A DNA stretch of 64,000 nt from Arthrobacter psychrolactophilus. Its GTDB lineage: Bacteria > Actinomycetota > Actinomycetes > Actinomycetales > Micrococcaceae. The notes beneath the pieces were generated by a model. The model saw nothing but the letters and a program-made list of their open reading frames with translations. It was not told the origin of the DNA and ran no database searches. Of the stretch, positions 36,299 to 45,832 are shown piece after piece. Position 1 is the stretch's first letter, and every line of letters begins with the position of its first letter. The DNA lies in assembly GCF_003219795.1 (NCBI RefSeq), contig NZ_QJVC01000004.1:124001-188000 (forward strand), written 5' to 3'. Position numbers and translations under genes: made by a program.

Positions 36299-37756
36299 TC
36301 AGCCGCGGGGTACGTATCTGATTCCCGGATGGCTTGCCGCGACAATGGCGCGTAATCCCTCCAAGGCCTCAGGCGCAGCCCCGGCCGCCCGGGCCTGGAT
36401 GAGTACGTTCCCGAGTGCCGTCGCCTCAACGGGGCCTGCCACAACAGGCAGTCCGGCAGCATCGGCCGTGAGCTGGCACAGAAGCGTGTTCTGCGAGCCG
36501 CCGCCCACAATATGGATCACCTCGACAGGCTTCCCCGAGAGCTCCTGCGCCTGCGCGAGCGTCCTTGCGTAACTCGCGGCGAGGCTATCGAGAATGCACC
36601 GCACGACGGCGGCCGGCCGGCTTTCCAGCGCGCCTCCCCCGGCGCGTGCGGCAGCAAGAATCCGCTCCGGCATCTGTCCCGGGGCGATGAAGTCCTCGGA
36701 GTCCACATCGATGAGCGGACCGCCTGAAGGCTCCGCAGCGGCAGCCGCCAAGAGCTCCGGTAAGGACAGCGGCAGGAGGCTCTGGCGCAAAGCCGGGGAC
36801 CCGGCGTCGTGAGCTTCTTGCTCCCACGTCCGGATCGACTCGCTCAGTAACCAGAGGCCACCCACATTCCGCAGGTAACGAATGGTGCCGTCCACGCCTC
36901 GTTCGTTCGTGAAGTTCGCCAATCGGCTCGCCTCGCTCAGAACAGGCTGATCGAGTTCCACACCGACGAGCGACCAGGTCCCGGAAGAGATGTATGCGAA
37001 ATTCGGTGTCGTCGCCGGAACCGCGGCGACGGCCGAGGCGGTGTCATGCGAGCCCACGGCGACAACCCTGGTCACAAGCGGCAGCCCGGTTCGCTCCGCA
37101 CTCTCAGCTCGCAGCGTCCCGATGACCTCACCCTGTTCTACCAGTGCCGGAAAGAGGTACCGGGGCAGATCAAGCGCGCCGAGAAGCTCACTCGACCACG
37201 ATTCGGCCACGGCGTCATACAGCCCGGTGGTGGAGGCGTTCGTGGACTCCGAGCGGCGCTCGCCCGTCAAGAAATAGGCGAGCAAATCCGGGATCAACAG
37301 GGCCTGCTTGTCAGTCAGGTCCCGCTCGGTAGCCAGCTGGAAGATCGTATTGAAGGGCAGGTGCTGCAACCCGGAGACCTCGTACAACTTTTCCGGGGCC
37401 ACAATGCCGTGCACATCTGCCACGGCAGTAGCGCCGCGGCCATCGCGATAGCTAAAGACGGGTCCGGCAAGGGTGCCGTCGGCGGCGACGAGGCCATAGT
37501 CCACCGCCCAGGTGTCGATGCCGATGCTTGCAATACTGGATCCACGCGCGGCAGCGTGTTCGGCGGCGGCGGTCAGGCCCACGAGTACCTGCTCGAAGAG
37601 CCCCTCGATGTCCCAGAACAAGCTGCCAGCTCGTTCCACAACTCCGTTCGGGAAGCGGTGGACGACCTGCAAATCGGCCGCACCGGCCCCCACCGCGCCG
37701 ACAATGACACGTCCAGAAGACGCGCCAATGTCGACGGCGGCGAACAAGGAACTCAT
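36299..37756 (-). CDS. rhaB: L-rhamnulokinase
   Basis: A 485-residue FGGY-family kinase phosphorylating L-rhamnulose at C1. The N-terminus FAAVDIGASSGRVIVG is the RhaB phosphate-binding signature. DTWAVDYGL and the C-terminal IHIVGGGSQN ATP-site motif are typical. It is the last gene of rhaM-rhaI-rhaEW-rhaB and overlaps rhaEW by four bases (ATGA). Confidence 0.95.
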   Translation of the reverse strand: MSSLFAAVDIGASSGRVIVGAVGAGAADLQVVHRFPNGVVERAGSLFWDIEGLFEQVLVGLTAAAEHAAARGSSIASIGIDTWAVDYGLVAADGTLAGPVFSYRDGRGATAVADVHGIVAPEKLYEVSGLQHLPFNTIFQLATERDLTDKQALLIPDLLAYFLTGERRSESTNASTTGLYDAVAESWSSELLGALDLPRYLFPALVEQGEVIGTLRAESAERTGLPLVTRVVAVGSHDTASAVAAVPATTPNFAYISSGTWSLVGVELDQPVLSEASRLANFTNERGVDGTIRYLRNVGGLWLLSESIRTWEQEAHDAGSPALRQSLLPLSLPELLAAAAAEPSGGPLIDVDSEDFIAPGQMPERILAAARAGGGALESRPAAVVRCILDSLAASYARTLAQAQELSGKPVEVIHIVGGGSQNTLLCQLTADAAGLPVVAGPVEATALGNVLIQARAAGAAPEALEGLRAIVAASHPGIRYVPRG

Positions 37757-39834
37757 CGCAGGAAGGCTGCTGCCACGCCGGCGTCGACGGGGATGTGCAG
37801 ACCCGTGGTGTGTGAGAGCTCTGCAGAGGTCAACACGGCAGCGGCGTTAGCCACGTTTTCCGGCAGGACCTCACGCTTGAGCAGGGTTCGCTGTGCGTAG
37901 TATTCGCCCAACTTTTCCTCATCGACTCCGTAGACAGCGGCGCGTTTTGCACCCCAACCACCGGCGAAGATACCGGAGCCGCGGACCACACCGTCGGGGT
38001 TAATGCCGTTGACGCGGACGCCGTATTCGCCCAGTTCGGCGGCTAGCAGGCGCACCTGGTGAGCCTGATCTGCCTTCGTTGCCGAGTAGGCGATGTTATT
38101 GGGTCCGGCAAAGACTGAGTTCTTGGAGGAAATGTAGATGATGTCTCCGCCCATGTCCTGCTCGATAAGCACCTTCGCGGCAGCCTTGGAGACCAGGAAG
38201 GAGCCCTTGGCCATGACGTTATGCTGCAGATCCCAGTCCTTTTCGCTGGTTTCCAGTAAAGGCTTGGAGATGGACAGACCGGCGTTGTTAACCACGAGGT
38301 CCAGTCCACCGAAGGCCAAGACGGCAGCATCCACGGCGCCCTGCACGGCGGTTTCATCCGTGACATCAGCCTGAATTCCAACGGCCACGTCCGGGCCGCC
38401 CAATTCCAGAGCCACGGCTTGAGCCGCCTCAAGGTTGAGATCGGCGATGACAACACAGGCGCCTTCTGCCGCGAGTCGGGTGGCGATGGCCTTTCCAATG
38501 CCCGACGCCGCACCCGTCACCAAGGCGATGCGGGTTGCGTGCGACTTCGGCTTGGGCAGCCGAGCCAACTTGGCTTCCTCGAGAGACCAGTATTCAATCC
38601 GGAATTTCTCGACCTCATCGATGGGCGAGTAGGTGGAGAGTGCCTCCGCACCGCGCATGACGTTGATGGCGTTGAGGTAGAACTCGCCAGCTACGCGAGC
38701 GGTCTGCTTGTTACCGCCGAAGGAGAACATACCAACACCCGGCACCAGCACGATGGCCGGATCGGCGCCGCGCATGGCCGGCGAATCCGGCAGTGCGTTG
38801 CGGTCGTAGTACGCCGCATAATCCGCACGGTAGTCCGCGTGGAGTTCCTTCAAGCGGGCGATCGAGTCTTCCACCGAAGCACCAGCGGGAAGATCAAGGA
38901 TCAAGGGCTTGACCTTGGTGCGCAGGAAATGGTCCGGGCAGCTTGTGCCCAGGGCGCCAAGGCGGGGGTGTTCTTCCGAACTGAGGAATTCCAGCACGGC
39001 GGCGTCGTCGCTGAAGTGACCGACGGCTGCCTTGTCGGTGGACGCCAGTCCACGGATCGTCGGGGCCAAGGCCGCGGCCTTCGCGCGGCGCTCGGTCTCA
39101 GACAGTGCGCCGTAACCTGCCAGTTCGGCGCCGAAAGGGTTGGGCCGGCCGTGGGCGTTGATGTAGGCCTCTGCCGTCTCAATGATCCACAGCGAGTTCG
39201 CTTCGGCTTCCTCACTTGTGTCACCCCACGCGGTGATGCCATGCCCGCCAAGGATGGTGCCGATCGCTTCGGGGTTGTTCTCCTTGATGGCGGCAATGTC
39301 CAGACCCAGCTGGAATCCGGGACGACGCCACGGCACCCAGGCAACCTTGCTGCCGAAAATCTTGGCCGTCAGTTCCTCGCCGTCGGCAGCCGTGGCAATG
39401 GAGATGCCAGAATCCGGGTGCAGATGATCCACATGGGACGCGTCGACGAGACCGTGCATGGCCGTATCGATCGACGGAGCAGCCCCTCCCTTACCGTGCA
39501 GGCAGTAGTCGAAGGCAGCAACCATTTCATCTTCACGCTCAACGCCCGGGTAGCTGTTGACCATGGCGCGCATACGATCCAGACGCAGCACGGCTAGGCC
39601 AGAGTCTTTAAGCGTGCCAAGGTCTCCTCCGGATCCCTTGACCCAGAGCAATTCCACATCTTCACCCGTGACAGGGTCCGTCGCGGTGCCCTTGGCGGAG
39701 GTATTCCCGCCGGCGTAGTTGGTATTGCGTTTGTCGGCACCCAAACGGTTGGAGCGGGAAATCAACGCGGCCACAGTGTCGGTGCCCTGGGACGCAGTGG
39801 CGGATACCGCCGTCGTACTTGTTGAGTTAGTCAT
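37753..39834 (-). CDS. rhaEW: Bifunctional rhamnulose-1-phosphate aldolase / L-lactaldehyde dehydrogenase
   Basis: A 693-residue fusion. The N-terminal class II aldolase domain (about residues 1-420) cleaves L-rhamnulose 1-phosphate to dihydroxyacetone phosphate and L-lactaldehyde, with zinc-site histidines in DHLHPDSG and GGHGITAWGD. The C-terminal short-chain dehydrogenase (about 430-693) has TGAASGIGKAIA and YSATKADQ and oxidises the lactaldehyde. This is the RhaEW arrangement of Gram-positive bacteria (B. subtilis YuxG). ATG at 39834 has GGGGAG upstream; the ATG at 39849 would overlap rhaI. Confidence 0.95.
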   Translation of the reverse strand: MTNSTSTTAVSATASQGTDTVAALISRSNRLGADKRNTNYAGGNTSAKGTATDPVTGEDVELLWVKGSGGDLGTLKDSGLAVLRLDRMRAMVNSYPGVEREDEMVAAFDYCLHGKGGAAPSIDTAMHGLVDASHVDHLHPDSGISIATAADGEELTAKIFGSKVAWVPWRRPGFQLGLDIAAIKENNPEAIGTILGGHGITAWGDTSEEAEANSLWIIETAEAYINAHGRPNPFGAELAGYGALSETERRAKAAALAPTIRGLASTDKAAVGHFSDDAAVLEFLSSEEHPRLGALGTSCPDHFLRTKVKPLILDLPAGASVEDSIARLKELHADYRADYAAYYDRNALPDSPAMRGADPAIVLVPGVGMFSFGGNKQTARVAGEFYLNAINVMRGAEALSTYSPIDEVEKFRIEYWSLEEAKLARLPKPKSHATRIALVTGAASGIGKAIATRLAAEGACVVIADLNLEAAQAVALELGGPDVAVGIQADVTDETAVQGAVDAAVLAFGGLDLVVNNAGLSISKPLLETSEKDWDLQHNVMAKGSFLVSKAAAKVLIEQDMGGDIIYISSKNSVFAGPNNIAYSATKADQAHQVRLLAAELGEYGVRVNGINPDGVVRGSGIFAGGWGAKRAAVYGVDEEKLGEYYAQRTLLKREVLPENVANAAAVLTSAELSHTTGLHIPVDAGVAAAFLR

Positions 39835-39836
39835 GG

Positions 39837-41003
39837 TTAGGCTCCCCATCCGGCCTGGGTTCCGCCCACGCGCTCATCGTTAATTTTCTTCTGGTAGCCG
39901 CTGGCGGCGAAGGCGGCCAACGGATCACCCGGCAAACCGCGCTCTTCGCGCCACTGCGCCAAGGCGGGACGGACATCGGTGTAAAAAGCGTCGGAGAAGA
40001 TCGCGTTGGCGCCGAGCACATCGCCGTCGTTCTGGGCTTCGGCCAAGGCCACTCGATCAACGAGGAGGGCGCGCGCCGTCATTTCCTGCACGTTCAACAC
40101 GGAACGGATCTGGCCGGGAATCTTCTCCTCCAGGTTGTGGCATTGATCCAACATGAGGGCCACGCCGGAGTCAGGTCCCAGACCGTCGCCGCGGATGACC
40201 TCGTACATGATGCGGAACAGCTGGTACGGATCTGCCGCGCCCACGATGAGGTCATCGTCGGCGTAGAAGCGGGAGTTGAAGTCGAAAGAGCCCAACTTAC
40301 CCAGACGCAGGAGCTGCGCGACGATGAATTCAATGTTGGTTCCGGGTGCGTGGTGGCCTGTGTCGAGGCAGACCAGCGCCTTCTCGCCGAGGGCAAGAGT
40401 CTGCGCGTATGAGGTACCCCAGTCCGGGACATCCATGTGGTAGAAAGCGGGCTCGAAGAACTTGTATTCCAGGACAAGGCGCTGGTTATCACCCAGACGG
40501 GCGTAAATCTCCTGCAGGGACTCGGCCAGACGGTCCTGACGGCCGCGCATATCGCCCTGGCCCGGGTAGTTGGTGCCGTCTGCGAGCCAAATTTTCAGGT
40601 CGCGGGAGCCCGTGGCATCCATGACGTCGATGCACTCGAAGTGATGGTCGATGGCCTGGCGGCGAACCTTCGCATCGAGATGAGTCAGCGAGCCGAACTT
40701 GTACACGTCGTCCTGGAACGTGTTTGAGTTGACCGTTCCAAGACCCACGCCGAGATCCTTGGCATAACGGTCCAGCGCCGCATAGTCCTCAACCTTGTCC
40801 CACGGGATATGCAGGGCGACGGCGGGCGCCAAGCCGGTGAGCTTGTGCACCTGCGCGGCATCCGCAATCTTTTCCTCGATGGTGCGAGGCGTGCCCGGGG
40901 TACCAAAAACCTTGAAGCGAGTACCCGAGTTGCCGTAGGCCCACGAGGGGACTTCAATTGCCAGCTGGTCGAGGCCATTGAGCGCCGTTGCCATGTCCGT
41001 CAT
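39837..41003 (-). CDS. rhaI: L-rhamnose isomerase
   Basis: A 388-residue TIM-barrel, metal-dependent isomerase converting L-rhamnose to L-rhamnulose. It is the RhaI type (as in Pseudomonas stutzeri and Gram-positives), not the RhaA type. Metal-site segments are LVLEYKFFEPAFYH, CLDTGHHAPGTN and GSFDFNSRFYADDD. The start overlaps the rhaM stop (ATGA) and the stop lies two bases before rhaEW, so the operon is tightly packed. Confidence 0.95.
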   Translation of the reverse strand: MTDMATALNGLDQLAIEVPSWAYGNSGTRFKVFGTPGTPRTIEEKIADAAQVHKLTGLAPAVALHIPWDKVEDYAALDRYAKDLGVGLGTVNSNTFQDDVYKFGSLTHLDAKVRRQAIDHHFECIDVMDATGSRDLKIWLADGTNYPGQGDMRGRQDRLAESLQEIYARLGDNQRLVLEYKFFEPAFYHMDVPDWGTSYAQTLALGEKALVCLDTGHHAPGTNIEFIVAQLLRLGKLGSFDFNSRFYADDDLIVGAADPYQLFRIMYEVIRGDGLGPDSGVALMLDQCHNLEEKIPGQIRSVLNVQEMTARALLVDRVALAEAQNDGDVLGANAIFSDAFYTDVRPALAQWREERGLPGDPLAAFAASGYQKKINDERVGGTQAGWGA

Positions 41004-41371
41004 TTCACTTTTCCTTCGTTAATTTGAGCATCGAGAATGCCGGCAGCAGCCAGCTGGTCTTCCAAACTAAAAACTTCTTCCATCACCATGAATCCCTCAT
41101 CGGGGTTGCCTTCTGCTGCTGGAAAGAGCCTCGCCATTTCCTTCTGCCAGCGAACGTTGATGTCGGTCAGGGCCATGCGGGCGCGGGCGGCATCGAGGTC
41201 GTCGCATTCAACAAAACCAATCAGCAGGCCGTCATCACCTAGGTGCAGCGTGTAGTTGTTCCAGCCGGCTTCTTTCAATGCCAGAAGCATTTCCGGCCAT
41301 ACAGCCGCATGGGCTGCCTTATAGGCGGCGAGATGTTTCACATCTACCGCGGAACGAAAACAAACACGCAT
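41000..41371 (-). CDS. rhaM: L-rhamnose mutarotase
   Basis: A 123-residue RhaM/YiiL-family protein that interconverts alpha- and beta-L-rhamnose. Family marks are RVCFRSAVDVKHLAAYKAAHAAVWPE and the C-terminal WQKEMARLF. ATG at 41371 has AGAGGG upstream; the longer frame to 41413 crosses the operator. It is the first gene of the rhamnose operon. Confidence 0.93.
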   Translation of the reverse strand: MRVCFRSAVDVKHLAAYKAAHAAVWPEMLLALKEAGWNNYTLHLGDDGLLIGFVECDDLDAARARMALTDINVRWQKEMARLFPAAEGNPDEGFMVMEEVFSLEDQLAAAGILDAQINEGKVK

Positions 41372-41387
41372 TGAACCCTCTAATTCT

Positions 41388-41412
41388 TGAAACGATTCAT
41401 TAGTACGATTCA
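41388..41412. promoter_or_regulatory. Tandem type-B LacI operators
   Basis: TGAAACGATTCA (41388-41399) and TAGTACGATTCA (41401-41412) are one base apart. They lie between rhaM and the divergent LacI gene, so they probably serve both. Confidence 0.8.
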
Positions 41413-41494
41413 AAGTACACTTGCTTCTAAAGTGATGTCAACCATGGCCCGCAATTGGACTTCACCCATCGGGCATTGAAACGGAGTAGGACCA

Positions 41495-42520
41495 ATGCGG
41501 GCAGCGAGCATCAAGGACGTAGCAACGCATGCAGGTGTTGCCGTCGGCACAGTTTCAAATGTGCTCAACTATCCGGATCGAGTAGCCGAGAAGACTCGCC
41601 AACGGGTCTTGAATTCGATTAATGAACTTGGTTTTATTCGCAATGACGTTGCCCGGCAGCTTCGCGCTGGCCACAGCCGCACCATCGGCCTCATCGTTTT
41701 GGACATTGGAAACCCGTTCTTCACCTCCATTTCCCGAGCAGCCGAAGACGCCGCATCGGAAAGCGGCAACGCGGTTGTTCTTGGAAATAGCGGTCACGAC
41801 GCCAATCGCGAACGGCACTACATCGACCTCTTCGAGGAACAGCGCGTACAAGGGGTCCTCATCTCCCCCGTCTCTGACATTACCGAGCGCTTATCGGCGC
41901 TGACGGCACGGGGAACCAAGGTCGTCCTCGTGGACAGCCCGTCCAGCGAGGGTGATTTCAGCTCCGTCTCAGTCGATGACGTACACGGCGGCTACACCGC
42001 CACTAAGCATCTATTAGATATTGGCCGTCGCAAGATTGCCTTTGTTGCCGGCCCCCAGCACTTTCACCAGGTGTCTGACCGTTTGGCCGGGGCTCGAAAC
42101 GCCGTGGCTGAGTTCCCCGACGCCACCTTGGAAATCTTGCAAGGCAACGACCTGACTGTATTGGCAGGCCGTGAAGTGGGAGATACCCTCGTGATGCGCC
42201 AGCAGGGAGAATTGCCTGACGGCTTGTTCTGCGCCAACGACCTCCTAGCGCTGGGCATGATTCAGTCCCTGACCATGCTCCATACGCTGCGCATTCCCGA
42301 GGATGTCGCGCTGGTCGGCTACGACGACATCGACTTTGCCGCCTCCGCCGTCGTTCCCCTCACCTCCATCAGCCAGCCCACAGCCATGATCGGTCGGACT
42401 GCGATCGAGCTTCTCGCGGAGCAGTTGGATAACCCCGACGCGAAGCCTCGTTCCGTCGTCTTCAAGCCGGAACTGGTGGTCCGCGCCAGCACCACCGAGG
42501 CGCAATCACACCAACGCTGA
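41495..42520 (+). CDS. LacI family regulator of rhamnose/rhamnogalacturonan use
   Basis: A 341-residue LacI/GalR repressor with HTH IKDVATHAGVAVGTVSNVLN and an effector domain. It is divergent from rhaM, with two site-B palindromes between, so it is the likely rhamnose-responsive repressor. Its recognition helix (AVGTVSNVLN) differs from the uronate LacI (SLATVSRVMN), consistent with two operator types. Its C-terminal two thirds is duplicated in a relic at 52980. The 3' end overlaps the convergent DUF1961 gene by 15 bp. ATG follows GGAGTAGGACCA. Confidence 0.9.
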   Translation: MRAASIKDVATHAGVAVGTVSNVLNYPDRVAEKTRQRVLNSINELGFIRNDVARQLRAGHSRTIGLIVLDIGNPFFTSISRAAEDAASESGNAVVLGNSGHDANRERHYIDLFEEQRVQGVLISPVSDITERLSALTARGTKVVLVDSPSSEGDFSSVSVDDVHGGYTATKHLLDIGRRKIAFVAGPQHFHQVSDRLAGARNAVAEFPDATLEILQGNDLTVLAGREVGDTLVMRQQGELPDGLFCANDLLALGMIQSLTMLHTLRIPEDVALVGYDDIDFAASAVVPLTSISQPTAMIGRTAIELLAEQLDNPDAKPRSVVFKPELVVRASTTEAQSHQR

Positions 42521-43186
42521 GACGGAAAGGTTACGGTAGGCGGCTTGTAACGGAGCCATCTGCCGCAACCCCAAGTAGCCACCACCTATGGGAGGGCCAT
42601 TCGTGACGCCGTCGTCGCTCCAAGCAAAGAGCTGCAGCCCGTTGATACTGAACGTGACATGCGGCCCCTCTTGGGTTACTTCTACTCGATAGAACCCGTC
42701 TGCGTCCTCCGTAGTAGGCAGCGGGTCAGCTCCTTGAGCAACCAGATGGAAGCCGCTACTTTTGCGCAAATTACATGTGCGAAAAGCCCGCTCTGAGGCG
42801 TACTTGTGCCGTTGATAGGAAATGTGTAGAGCGTTGATATCTGAGGAATGATACTGAGGGTAATATCCGGTGCGAGGCGCCAAGCTCTGGGAAAACAACT
42901 CCTGGCCGGCCGCGCCTTGAGCCCCGAAAAAAACCATCGCCAAGCCCTGACCGGATATTGGGAAGTATTCCCAGGAAATTCTGATCCGGTCCGGGAACTT
43001 TTGCGGGCACCACACCGTGAAATGAGCATAGTCCCCCAACACCTCGGGATCGGCATGACTGGCCAAGACTGCGCCTCCATGGCCGTTGCTGATCGTGATG
43101 GGCCCCTCGCGCACCCAGTCGGTGAGAGACTCGGCTGACATGGGGTTGCTATAGAGCACTCGTTCTTTCGTGGGCACAGCCGTCAC
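42506..43186 (-). CDS. DUF1961 family protein (YesU-like)
   Basis: A 226-residue jelly-roll-like protein resembling B. subtilis YesU of the rhamnogalacturonan cluster. Aromatic segments HFTVWCPQKFPDRIRISWEYFP and HISYQRHKYA suit carbohydrate binding, and the C-terminal GGGYLGLRQM is conserved in concanavalin-like folds. No catalytic function is established. Start is GTG, overlapping the acetylesterase stop by four bases (GTGA). Confidence 0.82.
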   Translation of the reverse strand: MTAVPTKERVLYSNPMSAESLTDWVREGPITISNGHGGAVLASHADPEVLGDYAHFTVWCPQKFPDRIRISWEYFPISGQGLAMVFFGAQGAAGQELFSQSLAPRTGYYPQYHSSDINALHISYQRHKYASERAFRTCNLRKSSGFHLVAQGADPLPTTEDADGFYRVEVTQEGPHVTFSINGLQLFAWSDDGVTNGPPIGGGYLGLRQMAPLQAAYRNLSVSALV

Positions 43187-43833
43187 GCCACCGCCACCTT
43201 ATTGCAGATGAGCGCCAGTTCCCTTGCTACGTGGCCTGCCACCTCGGCCGCCCCGGTGCAGTTGAAATGAGTGTCATCTAGTAAGCCGTCGGGCCAATGC
43301 GCGTGACTGCCGGGCTCCAGATGAGTGAAATAGGCGATGGACCCATTCTCGCCGGCCGTGTCGTACAGGGCCGCCGTCCAATCGTTCAACTCGATGACAG
43401 GCACCTGCTGTCGTCGCCCGATCCGTCGGACGGCGTCGGCATAGGCTGCCAGCGTGAGGCGCTGCCGCCCGTCGATGAAGTTGCGTCGCTCCACAGGAGT
43501 ACACAAAACTGGCTGAGATCCTCCCGCTACGACTTCCGTAATCATGCGTTCTAAGTTGCTTCGGTACCCTGTTTCGGGACCCAGGTGGCTGCGTTTTTGA
43601 TCATTGTGGCCAAATTGAAGCAATACAACGTCCCCCTGCCCAAGCTCTGCTAGGAGCAGGGCCCAAAGGCCTTCATCCCTGAAGGTCTCGGTGCTCACAC
43701 CACCCTTCGCAAAATTGTAAACAGCCCCCCACTGAGACACGAACGGAGCCAGTTCATTACCCCAACCGCTCATGGGGTACTCATAGCTGGGGCAACGGGC
43801 AACAGTAGAGTCCCCTGCCAGTAGAATTTTCAT
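43183..43833 (-). CDS. Rhamnogalacturonan acetylesterase (CE12, RhgT/YesT-like)
   Basis: A 216-residue SGNH hydrolase that removes acetyl groups from rhamnogalacturonan. Block I is LAGDSTVARCP (nucleophile Ser), block III is FGHNDQ and block V is DDTHFN (Asp-His). ESYEYPMSGWG-type context is family-specific. No signal peptide, so intracellular. It is coupled to the DUF1961 gene and has a paralogue at 57045. AAGGAAAAAGAAA precedes the ATG. Confidence 0.92.
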   Translation of the reverse strand: MKILLAGDSTVARCPSYEYPMSGWGNELAPFVSQWGAVYNFAKGGVSTETFRDEGLWALLLAELGQGDVVLLQFGHNDQKRSHLGPETGYRSNLERMITEVVAGGSQPVLCTPVERRNFIDGRQRLTLAAYADAVRRIGRRQQVPVIELNDWTAALYDTAGENGSIAYFTHLEPGSHAHWPDGLLDDTHFNCTGAAEVAGHVARELALICNKVAVA

Positions 43834-43881
43834 TTTCTTTTTCCTTATCCAAGTTCTGCTAAGGGTGGTAGTTTTCTTGAA

Positions 43882-44754
43882 CTAACCCTTGACCGAGCCC
43901 ACGAGCATTCCCTTGGCGAAATGTTTTTGCAAGAAGGGATAAAACACCAAGATGGGCAGGGTGGCCACCACAATGACCGCAAATTTTATACCCTGAGCCG
44001 GTGGTATATAATTCGGGTCGATGTTACCGCTGGCCATCAAATCGCTAGCCGCCGTAACTTGCCTCAGATACATCTGCAAAGTCCACATGCTGTTGTCATT
44101 AAGGTAGAGCAGTGGAGACATGAAATCGTTCCAAATGCCGACAGCGTAGAACAAAGCAAAGGTAGCCAGAACCGGTTTACTCAGAGGCAAGAGAATCCGC
44201 CACAGAATTCCAACCTCCGTGGCGCCATCGATCTTTGCCGACTCCTCCAACTCGGCGGGCAGCTCCTGGAAGAAATTCTTAATGATAATGAGGCTGAAAG
44301 GATTGATGGCGGCCGGCAGAATCAGCGCCCAGTAACTGTTCAAGAGACCTAAGTCTTTGACAAGTAGGAACGTGGGGATCATGCCACCGGAGAACACCAT
44401 GGCAAAGACGACCAGATTCAGAATCAGCTTGCGCCCTGGCAACTGCTTCTTGGAGAGAGGGTAGGCCATGCTGACGGTCAAGACTAGTTGGACAACCGTT
44501 CCCACAACGGTGACCAGTATCGTCGTCACCAACGCCCGCATGAACGCGGGTGTGGAAAAGATGTATTTGTAAGATTCCAGAGACACCTCGTTAGGCCAAA
44601 CAAAGAATGGTCGGGAGGTGATTTCCACTTCGGTGGCAAATGAACCAGCCACGACGTACACAAACGGCAACAGCGTCACGATGCCAATGAGTGCGAGAAA
44701 AACATAGTTTGCGCCATCAAAAATCCGGCCGCCTGTAGTGTTGTGAATTTTCAT
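43882..44754 (-). CDS. Oligosaccharide ABC transporter permease (YtcP/LplC type)
   Basis: A 290-residue CUT1 permease with six membrane segments and EAA loop EESAKIDGATEVGIL. It belongs to the LplC/YtcP subgroup that carries rhamnogalacturonan-derived and other complex oligosaccharides in Firmicutes. It pairs with the permease at 44756 and the large binding protein at 45833. No ATPase gene follows. Confidence 0.92.
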   Translation of the reverse strand: MKIHNTTGGRIFDGANYVFLALIGIVTLLPFVYVVAGSFATEVEITSRPFFVWPNEVSLESYKYIFSTPAFMRALVTTILVTVVGTVVQLVLTVSMAYPLSKKQLPGRKLILNLVVFAMVFSGGMIPTFLLVKDLGLLNSYWALILPAAINPFSLIIIKNFFQELPAELEESAKIDGATEVGILWRILLPLSKPVLATFALFYAVGIWNDFMSPLLYLNDNSMWTLQMYLRQVTAASDLMASGNIDPNYIPPAQGIKFAVIVVATLPILVFYPFLQKHFAKGMLVGSVKG

Positions 44755-44755
44755 G

Positions 44756-45754
44756 TTAAAACAGTCCGCTCTGATTGAAACGCTTTGCCAGCCAGTTCGT
44801 TCCGAAAATCAGCACAATCCCAATAACGGACTTAAATAGGCCAACTGTGGTGCTGTAGCTATATGCGCCCTGTGTGATGCCAACGAAGTACACATAGGTG
44901 TCAAAGACGTCAGCGACACTGCGATTAAGCGCATTCGTCATGAGATATATCTGTTCGAAACCAGTGTTTAGCATCTGTCCAATCGCTAGGATCAGCATGA
45001 CGATGATAGTGCTGCGGATCGCTGGCAACGTAATGTGCCAGACCCGCTGGAAACGGCCTGCACCATCAAGAATTGCCGCCTCATACTGATCTTGGTCCAC
45101 CGTTGAGAGCGCCGCCAAGAAGATAATGGTTCCCCATCCTGTATTTTTCCAAATATCCTGCAAAACAATCAGTGGTCTGAACCAAGCCGGATCGGTGAGG
45201 AAATCTATCTCTGTGCCAAAGAGGCCATTGAGGAAGTGAAACAAGGGGCCCAGATCCAAGGCAAATAGCAAGAAGCTCAGCGAGGCAACAATGGTCCAAG
45301 AAAGAAAATGCGGAATGTACACGAGCGTTTGTACCGTGCGCTTGAGGATGGATAGTCGCACCTCATTAAGCAGCAGCGCTAAGACAATGGTGAGAGGGAA
45401 GGCAATGCCGAGGCTGAGCCCGGCCAGAATTAACGTATTTCCCATCAGTCTCGGAAAATCTGGGTTGGCAAAGAAGTCCGCAAAGTTCTGCACCCCCACC
45501 CAGGGGCTGCCGTTGACGCCTAGGAACGGCACATAGTCTTTGAAGGCAATCGTGACACCATACATGGGTCCGTAGCGGAAGATCGCAAAGTATAAAATGC
45601 CCGGCAAGAGCAGCAGGTACAGCCATTTGTAGTGCCTGAATTGGGTACGGAATGTTCGTTTGCGAAGCGGTCCTCGTGCACCATCTGACGTTGTCCTAAC
45701 CGTCTCTGATTCTGCCCGGGATGGGGTGTCAACAACCGGCAAAAGTTGTGCCAT
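44756..45754 (-). CDS. Oligosaccharide ABC transporter permease (YteP/LplB type)
   Basis: A 332-residue permease with a longer cytoplasmic N-terminus (about 40 residues) and six membrane segments starting at LYLLLLPGILYFAIF. The EAA loop is YEAAILDGAGRFQRV. It is the LplB/YteP-type partner of the permease at 43882. AGAGAGGA precedes ATG. Confidence 0.92.
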   Translation of the reverse strand: MAQLLPVVDTPSRAESETVRTTSDGARGPLRKRTFRTQFRHYKWLYLLLLPGILYFAIFRYGPMYGVTIAFKDYVPFLGVNGSPWVGVQNFADFFANPDFPRLMGNTLILAGLSLGIAFPLTIVLALLLNEVRLSILKRTVQTLVYIPHFLSWTIVASLSFLLFALDLGPLFHFLNGLFGTEIDFLTDPAWFRPLIVLQDIWKNTGWGTIIFLAALSTVDQDQYEAAILDGAGRFQRVWHITLPAIRSTIIVMLILAIGQMLNTGFEQIYLMTNALNRSVADVFDTYVYFVGITQGAYSYSTTVGLFKSVIGIVLIFGTNWLAKRFNQSGLF

Positions 45755-45832
45755 AGCAGTCCTCTCTCAATGTTGTGGTGGCCAGCGGTGCAGTATGCCC
45801 AAGGCAGTCCGCACCGCTGACGCGCGGCATGT

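Noticed and set aside
36037-36510. A leftward frame spanning the GH35 3' end and the rhaB 3' end
   Set aside because: It overlaps two well-supported genes and the terminator between them.
44770-44782. TGAAACGCTTTG inside a permease gene as an operator
   Set aside because: Only one half matches either site class and it lies in coding sequence at the gene's 3' end.
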